From: Goniomonas avonlea
Taxonomy: Eukaryota > Cryptophyceae > Goniomonadida > Goniomonadaceae
Assembly (NCBI GenBank): GCA_003573635.1
Contig: QUTJ01031486.1
Location: forward strand, 1-12,151
Length of the DNA: 12,151 bases
Direction of reading: 5' to 3'
A program made the position numbers and the translations under genes. The notes under the pieces were generated by a model. That model made no database searches, was not told where the DNA came from, and worked only from the letters and a program-made list of their open reading frames with translations. Shown here piece by piece: positions 1 to 8,345 of the stretch. Numbering within the stretch: the first letter of the stretch is position 1; each line of letters starts with the position of its first letter.

Positions 1-3000
1 GGTCCAGTGCCGTGCTCGGCCCAATGAGTTCGCCAGTATCTTGGGGCACCGAGCCACATATGTCTGCGAAAGAGTGAGTCAGAGTGCAGGCGAGAGGGCA
101 GTGTGAAATCGACTGTGAGAGCACTTCGAGTGGTCGCAGTGGGAGTCAGTGCGCAGCCGTGAGTGCGAGAGTGTGTGCGTGTGCGTGTGAGTGAGTGAGT
201 GCGTGTGCGTGTGCGTGTGCGTGCATGCGCGGGTGTGTGTGTGTGTGTGTGGAAGCGCGATCGTGTGTGGGAGAGTCTGCGGCTGCCCCGAAGAAACGCT
301 ATGCAGATGGCGAAGGACTCCGTGCGGCAGCAAGCCTCCACAACGAGAAGGAAACCAACGAAGAGGTGCGTTGGACCCGCATTCAAAGTGCCCAGCGCTT
401 TGGAGGGCCCCCACAAAAGACAACGACCAATCAAGGGTGTGACAACAATGCGGCAAGGAAGGCAAGAAAAACAGCAAGCACCCTTCAGGAGTCAGGCCTT
501 CCCCATGCCATTCGTGTTTCTCTTCATCAACCCACTTCTTGGCACGCCCGCTCGCGGTGATATACCTGCCAGGGCTATCAGACTGGCCTCTGACTGAAGA
601 CCATAAGCAGTGAACAGTCAGGACAGTATGACACAACCAGGTCACAACCAGTCACAAGCAGCACAACCAGTCACACGCAGTCACAACCAGTCACAACCAG
701 TCACAACCAGGCACAACCACATCACAATCAGGTTACAACCAGGTCACAATCACGTCACAATCGCGTCACATTCTGAGGCTGGGAGCAACCAACCTCAGCA
801 CGAAAAGGGATGAAGGCACTCGAGCTCAACGATTAGGTCACAATCAGGTCAAAATCAGGTCACAGTCGGGCACAATCCGGTCCCAATCACGCCATCAGGA
901 CCCAATCAAGCTATCACGTCACAATATGCAGCCGATCTCAGCCCGAGAAGAGGAGGAACGCACTCTGGCTTGACAATCCAACGCCCCCCGGCGATTGCAG
1001 CGAGGAGCTTCTCCGTCCGACGAAGCTGGTCCACAACGAGGTGTGTCGCATCCTCGCGCCAAGCGTGACTGTACTCCCACTGCCCCCCAAGCCTGTGGAT
1101 GACCTTCCCCGCAGCTTCGAACGGCTTCTGGCTCAGCAAGAAGAGCCGAGGCTTCGGTGCCGCACTCCCCGCGCTGTCACTCGCAACCCTCGCGGACGAG
1201 GTGTCCGAACAAGCTGCGGCGCGCCCTCCGCGCTTCTTTTGCGCCTGCGACTGCTGCGACGACGAGCGCCGCCCGACGCTGCCACTCCCCACACTGTTGC
1301 GTTCCTCGGCCTCCGCAGCTGCCACGAGAGCCACCGCGCGAGCAATTTCAGCCTGTTCGACTGCCGCTGCCTTGGCGGCGGCCTTTGCAGAGAGGCGTTT
1401 GTCTGCGGGAGCTGGGGCGGAGTCGGAGACGGAAGACGGCTTGCTGCCGCGAGTGCGCTTTGTTGAACGGACAGACACTGCGGGAGGAGTGAGCCCAGCA
1501 AGGAAGAACGGACACCGCAGGAGGAGCGAGGAAGGCAGGAAGTGTGAGCACAGCAATGAAGACAGTCGGGCAACTTGGACCTGAAGTCACAATCCTGGAC
1601 ACTGACACTGGGGCGAAGGGCACCAAGAATAATCGCCAATAAAAGATTCAGAACGATACACGTACAATCTCTTCAAAAATGCGAAGATAGGATTTTCATA
1701 GCAGGCAGAACGACACAGAACGAGCGCTCAGCACCACACCATTTACAACTACATCCGTATGTTCGCGACCGTCTCGACCATCTGACGAGCAAACGTCCCC
1801 ATCCCACCCCGCCAACAACCGCCCGATCGGACATACACTCTCACAAATCATCAAAAGGCAAGGGCGTTCAGACCTGAAGTATCGTCTGCCTCGCCTGCCG
1901 CAGCGTCCTCCGCAGGTTCCGGAGCTGTGCGCTTGCCCCGTTTGGTAGTTGCTGTTTTCCGAGCACGCACCCGAGGCGGTTCCTCCTCTGGGGGCGGGGG
2001 TGTTGCGACGTCCTCTGGGTCAATAAAAATTGCGCTGTCGGCCGTGTCGTGAAGAGTTTTGGGCGGCTCCTCTTGGTCGGTGGCAGGCGCGGGGGGCGGT
2101 TGACGACTTCCCTTGGCGTTGCGTTTCGGGGATGCCTTGCGCCCGCGCTTACCAGGGCGTGATTCATCTTCGCCTTGGTCACCGCCACCGCCGTCGGCTG
2201 CCTCTGCAGCTGGCGGTTGGGCCTTCTTCGTGAGTCGTCCACGTTTGCCAGCCTTCGGCCCAGGCTGGGCGACGTCTTGTGCCTGCTCAGACTTATCCGG
2301 CTCATCTGGAGCAGCGACCTTCGTTGCTGATCTTGCACGCTTGCCTGCCTTGGGCTGGACGGCGGCTTGGTGCTCAGACTGCTCGTCTTGGTGCTCGACG
2401 AGCACAACGGCGTCATCGTGGTCCGCAACGCCCCCTGACGGAGCCCCTGATTCACTCTGCCGAGACTCTGTCTGGTCGAGCGGCTGCGCGGACAGCGGCC
2501 AAGCAGCCTCCGACACGCTGCCGCTGAGAGCATCCGAGGGTACAGCGAGCAGCTTGGGTTGCGTGTCGTTGTCAGTTGTGAGGGCCTGCGCTGTGCCGTC
2601 GGGCCTCACCGGGCCGTCGGGGCTGAAGATCACCAGCGGTGTGTGCGGGGAGTCTTGAATCTTCGAGCCAGGATTGGGGGTGTCCTGTGCGATCTTGGGG
2701 GTGTCTTGGGTGTGGGTCACTTCTGGGGTGTCTTGCGTCACTCTGGGGGTGAGGGTGGAAGGATCTTGCTTCGGTGTGTCGTGTGTTGCCTTGGGGGAGT
2801 CGGTGGCCGATATCTTCCTTCGGTCGCTTGCCTTGGGAGTGCCCTGCTTGGGTGTGCCTGCCCTTGGCGAGTCTTGCTCAGGCGTGTCCTGCTTGGGAGT
2901 GCTTGCCTTGGGAGTGCCCTGCTTGGGTGTCGCTGCCCTTGGCGAGTCTTGCTCAGGCGTGTCCTGCTTGGGTGTGCTGGCCTTGGGAGTGCCCTGCTTG

Positions 3001-5541
3001 GGTGTGCCTGCCCTGGGCGAGTCTTGCTCGGGCTTGGGTGTGCTGGCCTTGGGTGTACCCTGCTTGGGTGTGCCTGCCCTGGGCGAGACTGGCGAGTCTT
3101 GCTCTGGTGTGTCCTGTTTGGGCGTGCCTGCCTTCGGTGTGCCAGTCTTCTGAGAGCCCTCCTTGGGTGTTCCGTGCGCGACTCCCGGAGACGCCAAGAC
3201 CTCAGGAGTGCCCGGAGCTAGCATTGGGCGTGCCGCCTTAGGCGAGCCTTGAGACACCGACACTGTCGGCAAGGGTGAGGGCTTCGTCCCGCCAGCACTC
3301 GAATGGGACCGCACAGACCCATGAGGTGATTGCGCACCCGATGGCATGGCAGCCGGCAGGTTACTTGGCGCACCGCTCCCGGTGGACGCGGAGCGAAGAG
3401 AGCTGCCACGACGCCCTCCAAGCCTCCGCGGAGACTGGCTGCTGCTGGCCCTCGGAGGTTTCGCGGCACTGTTTGTCCTAGAAGCGAGGCGGGCTTGGCT
3501 GCTGTTTCGCGGCGTGCAGTCTACGTCGTTTGGAACCGCGACGTTCACAGCCTCGCGCTTGGAATCGTGCTCATCAGGCCCCTCATCCGCTGTGGCCTTC
3601 CCTTCTGCCCGGGCTTGTTCACACACTTCCTGGTTTTCATCTTGCGGGTTCGCCTTCTCCGAGTGGTGATGCTCTGCGTGTTCTTCCACCACGGCCAGCG
3701 GCTCCTGGTCCTGGTCCTGGTCCTGGTCCTGGTCCTGGTCCGACTCATCACCCACCATACCCTCTTGGCTCACGGGTCGAGCTGGTTCTGACGCTTGCTC
3801 TTCCCTCGACTCACTGTGCTCACTTGTTCTCTGCTCAAGCGCCGCCTCCTGAGCGGTTTCCACCGCCACCGCCACCGCTTCGGTCGGAACCTCCGCCTGG
3901 ACCGCGTTTGCCTCAGCATTGGCTCCCTCTGCATCAACGTTGGTATCAACTTTGGCGGGACCCTCTTCCGCGTCGTCGTGCGCTGGCTCACTCTGACCTC
4001 CTGCGTCCTCTTCCGCTGCATCGCCAGCCGCTTCAATATTGACTGCTTCCCCGGCTTCAGCCATGTCAGCGTTCTCCAGGTCTTGACTTGCAGGCGCAGT
4101 ATCAGGCTTCTCGATCGCATTGTCTTCGCAAACAAGAGCCTCGGCGTTCTCCGCCCCACTTGCCGAGGTTGCGGCTTCATTCTGCAGATTGCCTTTGTCC
4201 TCTGCAGCTTTACCAACCTGAAAATCGAGTGTGGGCATGCGAACAACAAATGTGGGCATGCGAACAACAAGCTTCGAAATCACCGACTCACCTCAACGCC
4301 AGCCTGCCCGTCGCCCCCCTCATCCATCAAGTTCACAGGCTCCTGAGATCTAGCTCCCGAATCACCCACAGCGGGCGAGCTCGCCAAAGCCCGGGGCAGC
4401 GACGGTGACGCTGCTCGCAGAGTCTCGTGACCCCGCCCCCAAAGGTTGCTGTCGCACCTCCCAAAACTACGGTCGCCACTCGTCCCACTCTCACGACTCG
4501 CGCGGCCCTCGGCGGAGAGTGGAGTGCGAACGTTCCGCCGAGAGCTGCTCGGGCCAGCGACACCACCACCGTCTGAGCCGGCCGCAACGAGTCGGACCTC
4601 TGCATCAGCATCGGCTTCCCCAGCCCTCGACTGCTCGGGCTGCTGCTGGTCTTGCGCCGGCGGCGCCGGGTCAACTTCGGCCCACCCTGACGATGAGCCC
4701 CCGAACAGCGTCGGGCCGGACACTGGCAGCGCCGAACTTTCTCGCCGACCCACAATGTTCGAAAACCCGCCAGAAGCGCTGGACCCGCCTGTGACAGTCC
4801 GTGGACCAGGTCCTTCGGGCTGTTTGTCGTGTTGGTTCTGCGCAGCAGCTGGGAGAGTCGCCCCCACACCCTCCTGGTTGCTTTCGTTGGCATCGTTCCC
4901 CACAAGGTCCTCCACTACACCAGCGGCCGCCGTTGGGAGCGCTGCTGCCGCCCCGACTGGTTCACCAACACCCGTTGCCGCTTCACCAAGTTCCGCCCCT
5001 TCAGCCCTGCCTTCGTTTTGAATCTTGTTATCAGCTGTAGTCTCGGCGTCCTGCATGTCTGCATCACCCTGCACAGCAGGGGCAAGTTCCTCAGCGTCCT
5101 CAGCAGCAAAAAAGAGATCGCTGGTCGCACGTGCTGCCTCGTCCTGCGCCACAAAAGTTAGAAAGTTCATCCAGCAAACGCATCAGCAGTCGGTGAGGAG
5201 CGACAGTGCCAGAGTGCACAAGAGAGTGGGGGGTCAAGAGCGGGGAGTGAGGCACTCACGAGCGGTGGAGCGGCACTGTTTTGGTCTTCGTCGCAAAAGC
5301 TAATGTTGAGCGTGGCGTGGTGGTTTCGGGGTGCAATTTCCTCAAGATCAATATCGAGCTCCTCCCCCTGCATTTCCTCCTGCGCCGCCTGCTCCTTCTG
5401 CTCGTGCTCTTTCTCCTTCTGCTCGTGCTCCCTCTGCTGCTCCTGCTGCTCCTTCTCCTTCTGCTCCCTCTGCTCCTGCTCCCTCTGCTCCTGCTCCCTC
5501 TGCTCCTGCTCCCTCTGCTCCTGCTCCTTCTCTTTCTCCTT

Positions 5542-5602
<61 letters not shown>

Positions 5603-8220
5603 CTCTGCTGCGCCTCCTCCTGTTCTCGCCCAAGCCCCTGCTCCTGTGCTTGATCGGGCGCATGCACGTGCTCCAATTGCGGCTCTACACAGTCCGGTTG
5701 CGATCCTGCTTTCTTCCTCTGCGACCCCACCTCCTGGGTCAGGCGGCCTTTGCCTATGGCAACCTTAGAGGCCTCAACGGGCGGCTCTGGCAAGACGCCA
5801 GGTGCAGGTTGGGGCCCCTCCCCCGTTGTGATCATATCGACGGAGCCACCGGATAGTTGTTCAATCTTGATGGTCGGACGACACCTGAACTCACAAGTTG
5901 GTTGCAGAAAAGTGAGGGAAACGTGTCAGAGGAGGTTGGGGTCTGCATGAGCCACACAGTGAAAATGCACGAAGACAGCAGCAGCAAAACGACAAGACAA
6001 AAAAAACGCACTCGGGACAAGGTTCTGCCCTGCCTTCCGCAGTGCACGCCCCAGCCCTGCAGTGCAGTTAGCTACAAGAGCAAGAACACCGACGCGAGAC
6101 ACCGACAAGAACAAAGGCGCGTTGATCACAGGCGAACACACAAACACGTCAATTACGCAGGCACAGGCGCATGCTGTGGAACAAAGAGCAATGGCTGCCA
6201 CGGTCGTGACTTACATGCAGAACTGCGACACATCCATCACACTCCAATTTCTAGCACAGGCATACAGCCAACTGTGACTGACGATATGCTGACCCCACTG
6301 CGTGTGCGCCTTGGTGAATTTCGCACCACTTTTCCTGCACCAGGCTCAGTCAGACCAAGGTTGCGAACACAGCAAGCACAAGGAGGCAGAAAACAACACA
6401 AGGCGCTCACCGCATGCATATGAGATGCGTATTCTTGTGAGTCAAAGTTGGAGTGAAAGTGGCGCCGAGCGCTTCCATGAGGAGGCGCAAGTCACTGCGT
6501 TGGGGTGTGAGTGCTGTTTGTGCTTCGACGAGAAGTCGCAGTGAATGTGGTTGTGCTTCGATATCAAGTCGCAAGTCACGGCATTGGCGTGGAGTTTTGT
6601 GTGCTTCCGAGAGGTCGGAGGTCACTGCGTTGGAGATGAGAACGCTTGTTGTACGAAGCGATCCAGCACCCCAAGGGGCTGACAGTGGATTGATCATTGG
6701 ATGCTCATGTTGCATCCAATAGCAAGTTGAGTCACATGGTCAGCTGAAACCTGGGAAGCAACCCAGAGAGAAACACAATGCGCACTGAAACGAGCAGACG
6801 AGACACGCGTGAGTGCGTGCAGATGATCTGCTACAGTTGTGAGAGAAAGCCACTCACCCTCGATCGTCTCCCTTGTACTCGCTGATGGAAATTATCTGTG
6901 TGACGCGTCAGCACGAGCATCGGGCAACCAACAAGAGTGACAGTTGCACTCACTGCAGGGGGTGAAAGCAATCGAAATGGCCCGGTACTGGACTTCAGCG
7001 GCTGCCACAACGGGTTGTCCACTGGCACAGCGTTCGGGTCGGGCCCATGGTCTCTCAACACTGCCCGCACCCAGTACGGTGAGACAATCGGTAATCCTAA
7101 TGCCTTTGCCTGCGCAAATAGGGTCGGGATGTGACTGCAGAGAGCAACGACGGACCCGAGAAAAGCTCGGAGAAGTTTCAAAACGACAAACGAGATGGCT
7201 GACACCATCGTGCCAGAGAGGCTTAGAAGTGCCACCGAGCGAATCGATAACTTCTGCCAGCTTACTGTACGCATATTCCCCATCCTGCAAAGACCCTGTT
7301 GAAAAGAAATCCCAATCAACCACAGAACAAACCTCGTCAAGATCCTCGAGCACAAACACTTTCCTGTGCCACGGTTTGGTTGGATCAACTGCTTCTGATG
7401 GACCCTTCGTTGGGCTCTTCGTTCCGCTGCAGAATGTGAGTCACTGATCGTGAGCACAAACGGACACACACCTCGCATTTTCGTCCAGAAGTCGCTGCTG
7501 GGCATGGCAGTCGAATACCCAGTCAGGGCTGACAATTTTCACAATGTCTTTCCAGTGTTCGATCACGTAGTTATACTTATCCTGCGACCATGATTAGAAT
7601 TATGGTGCAAGAAAAAAAACCAGACTCACGCCAGACAGAGTCGATGTCACAAGGTGAGTGCATCTTTCCGTCAAGTCCCCCTGGTACTGTCCACCCAACT
7701 CTTGCACTGTGGCAAGCAACTTTTGCCTGACCTCCCGTTGCAACTATTCCTATGAGTTAATAACAGCAATGCGGGGAGAAGGCATACCTTGGAAGGACAG
7801 AACACCAGGCCCGAGAATATGTTCACAGGCGACGACAGAAACTGATTCGTGGGAAAGAGTTGGTTCGCATCGGCACATCGAAAGGCCCATTCCGGCTGTG
7901 GAACATTAGAAAATGCGTTGTGACGCCACACAGCACACCTTGATCGCTTCCAGACCAGCGGACTCACACTGTGCTCGCAGACCATCTGACTCAGGAGATG
8001 TGGAGCAGAAAACGTGCGTGCACAGAGCACCGTCCAGGAACGGCACCCCTTGCGCTCCACCGGACGTAAGCACTTCCTCCAAACGCATCTTCGTCTCCTG
8101 ACTCAACAACGCATCCAGAAAGAAGAAGATGCCCCGGAACAGGCGCTCCTCTGTCATTTCCCGCGAGAGCAAGTTTTCGTTTTCGGGTCTAAAGGTATAA
8201 TAAGGTATACGGGCATCCAT
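1..8220 (-). CDS. Multi-BRCT scaffold protein, PTIP/Rtt107/TopBP1-like (15 exons, 3' end outside window)
   Basis: Probable nuclear DNA-damage/replication scaffold that binds phosphorylated partners through BRCT domains. Exons in transcript order: 8220-7939, 7895-7788, 7743-7630, 7581-7472, 7426-7156, 7109-6954, 6895-6858, 6494-6411, 6334-6215, 5884-5260, 5143-4292, 4217-1874, 1477-964, 565-482, 63-1. All junctions keep phase and total 5765 coding bases (1921 codons plus 2 bases). The start at 8220 is the first ATG and lies about 25 residues before BRCT1. Order: BRCT1-2, BRCT3-4, a linker of roughly 1350 residues, BRCT5, and the start of a sixth BRCT. PTIP, Rtt107 and Brc1 share this 4 + linker + 2 plan. 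Weakest joins: the non-consensus donor GTCTGA at 1873 and the donor at 481. If 1873 is not used, the protein stops at 1851 and the C-terminal BRCTs belong to another gene. Orthology is inferred by eye. Confidence 0.83.
64..481 (-). other. Long intron 14 with GT/AC microsatellite
   Basis: This 418-nt stretch lies between exons 14 and 15 of the BRCT gene. Its 3' end is strong on the minus strand (CTGACTCAC branch-like site, then TCTTTCGCAG). An open minus-strand frame through it contains only His-Thr microsatellite translation and no domain, so I read it as non-coding. Plus-strand frames here (about 195-597) also show nothing recognisable. Confidence 0.6.
171..251. repeat. Interrupted (GT)n/(GTGC)n microsatellite
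   Basis: Alternating GT, GTGC and GTGA units run almost without break, ending in about ten pure GT units. It lies inside intron 14 of the leftward BRCT gene. Alternating purine-pyrimidine sequence of this type can adopt Z-DNA and is length-unstable. Confidence 0.9.
566..963 (-). other. Long intron 13 built largely of a minisatellite
   Basis: This 398-nt intron separates the two halves of BRCT5. Donor GTGCGT follows CCAGA, and the acceptor is CCCTGGCAG before GTATATC. The phase-2 join restores KPEYITASG. Nearly all of the intron is the degenerate 10-11 nt repeat listed separately, with a non-repeated patch at about 773-832. Confidence 0.7.
629..926. repeat. Degenerate 10-11 nt minisatellite
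   Basis: Plus-strand units are GTCACAACCA (about 641-720) drifting to GTCACAATCAG (about 721-770 and 835-925). Several copies are exact neighbours, such as three consecutive GTCACAACCA units near 681-710. It is contained within intron 13 of the BRCT gene. There are no spacers of constant length, so it is not a CRISPR. Confidence 0.88.
1465..1541. repeat. 41-nt tandem duplication of an intron 3' end
   Basis: GAACGGACA...GGAGGAG...AAGGAA at 1465-1505 is repeated at 1506-1541 with a few changes and a short deletion. On the minus strand the proximal copy contains the working acceptor CCGCAG and the first exon bases (TGTCTGTCCGTTC). The distal copy reads TGCGGTGTCCGTTC, so its AG has been lost or never existed. 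Confidence 0.8.
1478..1873 (-). other. Long intron 12 of the BRCT gene
   Basis: 396 nt between the linker exon and exon 13. The 3' end has a good pyrimidine tract and CTCCCGCAG. The 5' end GTCTGA is non-consensus but phase-matched (phase 1). An AT-richer core at about 1630-1760 shows nothing recognisable. If it is not spliced, translation ends at 1851. Confidence 0.55.
2831..3135 (-). repeat. 75-nt coding repeat (25-residue TPK/DSP unit)
   Basis: On the plus strand CCTTGGGAGTGCCCTGCTTG recurs at 2831, 2906 and 2981, exactly 75 nt apart. A shortened fourth copy starts at 3047. Translated on the minus strand each unit is 25 residues containing GTPKQ, GTPKAS, TPKQDTPEQ and DSPRA. All length changes are multiples of three, so the reading frame has been kept. 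The unit packs several S/T-P sites. Confidence 0.92.
3703..3741 (-). repeat. (GGTCCT)n coding hexanucleotide repeat
   Basis: About six and a half uninterrupted hexamers, translated on the minus strand as alternating Asp-Gln after DESDQ. It lies within the acidic part of exon 12. Confidence 0.92.
4221..4262. repeat. Duplicated ~21-nt unit filling an intron
   Basis: TGTGGGCATGCGAACAACAA occurs twice in tandem within the 74-nt intron 4218-4291, immediately inside its 3' splice site as read on the minus strand. Removing one copy would leave an intron of about 53 nt, the common size for this locus. Confidence 0.88.
5390..5618 (-). repeat. E/Q-encoding repeat, 15-nt units then (CTCCTG)n
   Basis: Plus-strand units CTCCCTCTGCTCCTG (15 nt, at about 5466-5525) are followed by about eleven CTCCTG hexamers (about 5546-5611). 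On the minus strand they encode the alternating Glu-Gln tract of exon 10 with interspersed Arg and Lys. The plus-strand reading frames through it are poly-Leu, poly-Ser/Cys and poly-Ala/Pro shadows. Confidence 0.92.
5885..6214 (-). other. Long intron 9 of the BRCT gene
   Basis: 330 nt from a consensus GTAAGT donor after BRCT4 to the acceptor GAGTTCAG before the linker. An in-frame TGA just upstream of the acceptor rules out an earlier exon start. It contains a short T-rich run on the minus strand and nothing else recognisable. Confidence 0.75.
6469..6633. repeat. Four degenerate copies of an acceptor/exon boundary
   Basis: The genuine exon 8 boundary (6469-6503, plus-strand core AAGTCACTGCGTTGG) recurs as AAGTCACGGCATTGG (6573-6587) and GGTCACTGCGTTGG (6620-6633). 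A more decayed copy lies near 6519-6545. Each shares the flank GTGCTTC-GA-A-GTCG. Read on the minus strand all copies resemble the coding phrase DLRLLMEA. Core spacing is about 42-46 nt. Confidence 0.82.
6495..6857 (-). other. Long intron 7 holding copies of its own acceptor
   Basis: 363 nt between the first and second exons of BRCT4. Donor GTGAGT follows GATCGAGG and the acceptor is CAACGCAG before TGACTTGCG. The phase-2 join gives DDRGDLRLL. Its half nearest the acceptor carries degenerate repeats of the acceptor region, described separately. The part at 6660-6850 shows nothing recognisable. Confidence 0.8.
7472..8220 (-). other. Exons 1-4: BRCT1 and BRCT2
   Basis: Residues 1-204 of the BRCT protein. 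BRCT1 spans about residues 26-112: it opens with RLFRGIFFF, has a CTHVF strand and closes with AIKPEWAFRCADANQLFP, including the usual BRCT tryptophan. BRCT2 spans about 120-204: IFSGLVF, then the LGG turn, CTHLV, and KIVSPDWVFDC followed by LLDE. The spacing (KPxW...LLP...IFxG) resembles the first BRCT pair of PTIP. Introns of 43 nt (7896-7938), 44 nt (7744-7787) and 48 nt (7582-7629) interrupt it. The exon 3 acceptor is the second of two nearby AGs, because the first would open onto an in-frame TAG. Confidence 0.87.
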
Positions 8221-8345
8221 TAATGAAAATGTATGAATAACGCTACTATATGTCTGCCGTTGATATCCGATCGAATCGTTGTTCCGATTTTTTCCTCACA
8301 GATCGAAGCGACGACTTTGCTGGGTCCGTGACTTGAGTTGTTGGG
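8221..8345. promoter_or_regulatory. Divergent intergenic region shared by the two genes
   Basis: Only 125 bp separate the two start codons, which point away from each other. The stretch is AT-richer than its surroundings and contains CTACTATATG (about 8242-8251) and a T-run before TTCC (about 8287-8296). It must hold both 5' untranslated leaders and core promoters, unless either gene has an upstream non-coding exon. No transcription factor site can be assigned confidently. Confidence 0.6.

Larger units (their letters stand above)
1..1477 (-). other. Exons 13-15: C-terminal BRCT5 and start of its partner
   Basis: Residues 1702-1921. Exon 13 (1477-964) starts with basic/Ala-rich linker and then BRCT5: PRLFLLSQKPF, HRLGGQW, ATHLVVDQLRRTEKLLAA, GGRWIVKPE. 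Removing intron 566-963 (phase 2, donor GTGCGT, acceptor GGCAG) continues directly into YITASGRAKKWVDEEKHEW, the standard closing helix and turn of this BRCT type. The Ser of FLLSQ and the Lys of RRTEK occupy the positions that bind phosphate in phosphopeptide-binding BRCTs (MDC1, Brc1, TopBP1 BRCT7). A second intron (64-481) gives exon 15, read HMWLGAPRYWRTHWAEHGTG, comparable in place to the linker between TopBP1 BRCT7 and BRCT8. The rest lies beyond base 1. Exon 14's donor (GTGCTT) is the less certain part. Confidence 0.72.
1874..5884 (-). other. Exons 10-12: disordered acidic, E/Q-rich and TP/SP-rich linker
   Basis: Residues 428-1702, low complexity and predicted unstructured. Exon 10 (5884-5260) carries a block of alternating Glu/Gln with Arg and Lys (about residues 509-604), probably a single charged helix or coiled coil. 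Exon 11 (5143-4292) is Ala/Gly/Ser/Asp/Glu-rich. Exon 12 (4217-1874) begins acidic and has a D-Q dipeptide run. It then carries a 25-residue TPK/DSP repeat with many proline-directed S/T sites and several SQ/TQ dipeptides, and ends in basic patches (KRGRL, GKRGRKASPKR, TKRGKR) that may be nuclear localisation or DNA-contact sequences. S/T-P and S/T-Q sites suggest CDK and ATM/ATR-type kinase targets, as in Rtt107 and MDC1; that is inference. Introns 5144-5259 (116 nt) and 4218-4291 (74 nt) separate the exons. Confidence 0.75.
6215..7426 (-). other. Exons 5-9: BRCT3 and BRCT4
   Basis: Residues 205-428. BRCT3 spans about 226-318 (KVFVLEDLD, IDSLGG, VSHLVCRFE, LGLPIVSPYWVRAVL). A linker ending RLLSPPA leads to BRCT4 (348-426): IISISEYKGDDR, EALGATF, NTHLICMRKSG, HIVSHSWLYACA. 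The phrase I-S-I-S-x-Y-x-G-D-x-R followed by L-G-A-T-F and N-T-H-L-I matches the fourth BRCT of Rtt107/Brc1-type proteins as I know the family. BRCT4 is assembled from three exons (6895-6858, 6494-6411, 6334-6215), the first only 38 nt. The donor at 7155 is GTCCGT rather than GTRAGT, but its 46-nt intron restores an exact BRCT core in phase 0. The 58-nt intron 6896-6953 has a GTGAGT donor and a CTGAC branch-like site. Confidence 0.85.

Noticed and set aside
79-645. 188-codon open minus-strand frame with His-Thr repeats
   Set aside because: Only its first 27 codons or so (the exon at 482-565) match BRCT sequence. The rest is microsatellite translation with no domain, and a better acceptor at 64 gives a sensible continuation.
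629-926. CRISPR-like array
   Set aside because: Units of 10-11 nt are directly adjacent and degenerate, without constant-length unique spacers, in a eukaryotic intron.
1041-1584. Several overlapping plus-strand frames
   Set aside because: Antisense shadows of the GC-rich exon encoding BRCT5; no motifs, and the minus frame has clear domain evidence.
1638-1643. AATAAA on the plus strand as a poly(A) signal
   Set aside because: No plus-strand gene ends here; it lies in an intron of the minus-strand gene. Another AATAAA near 2021 lies inside a minus-strand exon.
1851-1873. In-frame stop after TSGLNALAF as the natural end of the leftward protein
   Set aside because: A phase-matched splice at 1873 leads to basic linker and the C-terminal BRCT expected for this architecture. 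I kept the stop only as an alternative, because the donor GTCTGA is weak.
2113-3241. Long plus-strand frames with Gly/Val/Leu/Cys repeats
   Set aside because: They are complements of the TPK/DSP-coding repeat; the minus frame is open far longer and keeps a 25-residue periodicity.
4218-4283. ATG at 4283 as start of a separate gene encoding the acidic linker
   Set aside because: The stretch is a 74-nt intron with GTGAGT donor and TTTTCAG acceptor in phase 0; the preceding exon is equally coding-like.
5281-5856. Plus-strand poly-Leu frame resembling a membrane protein
   Set aside because: It is the reverse reading of the Glu-Gln repeat exon, which is fixed by phase-matched splicing on both sides.
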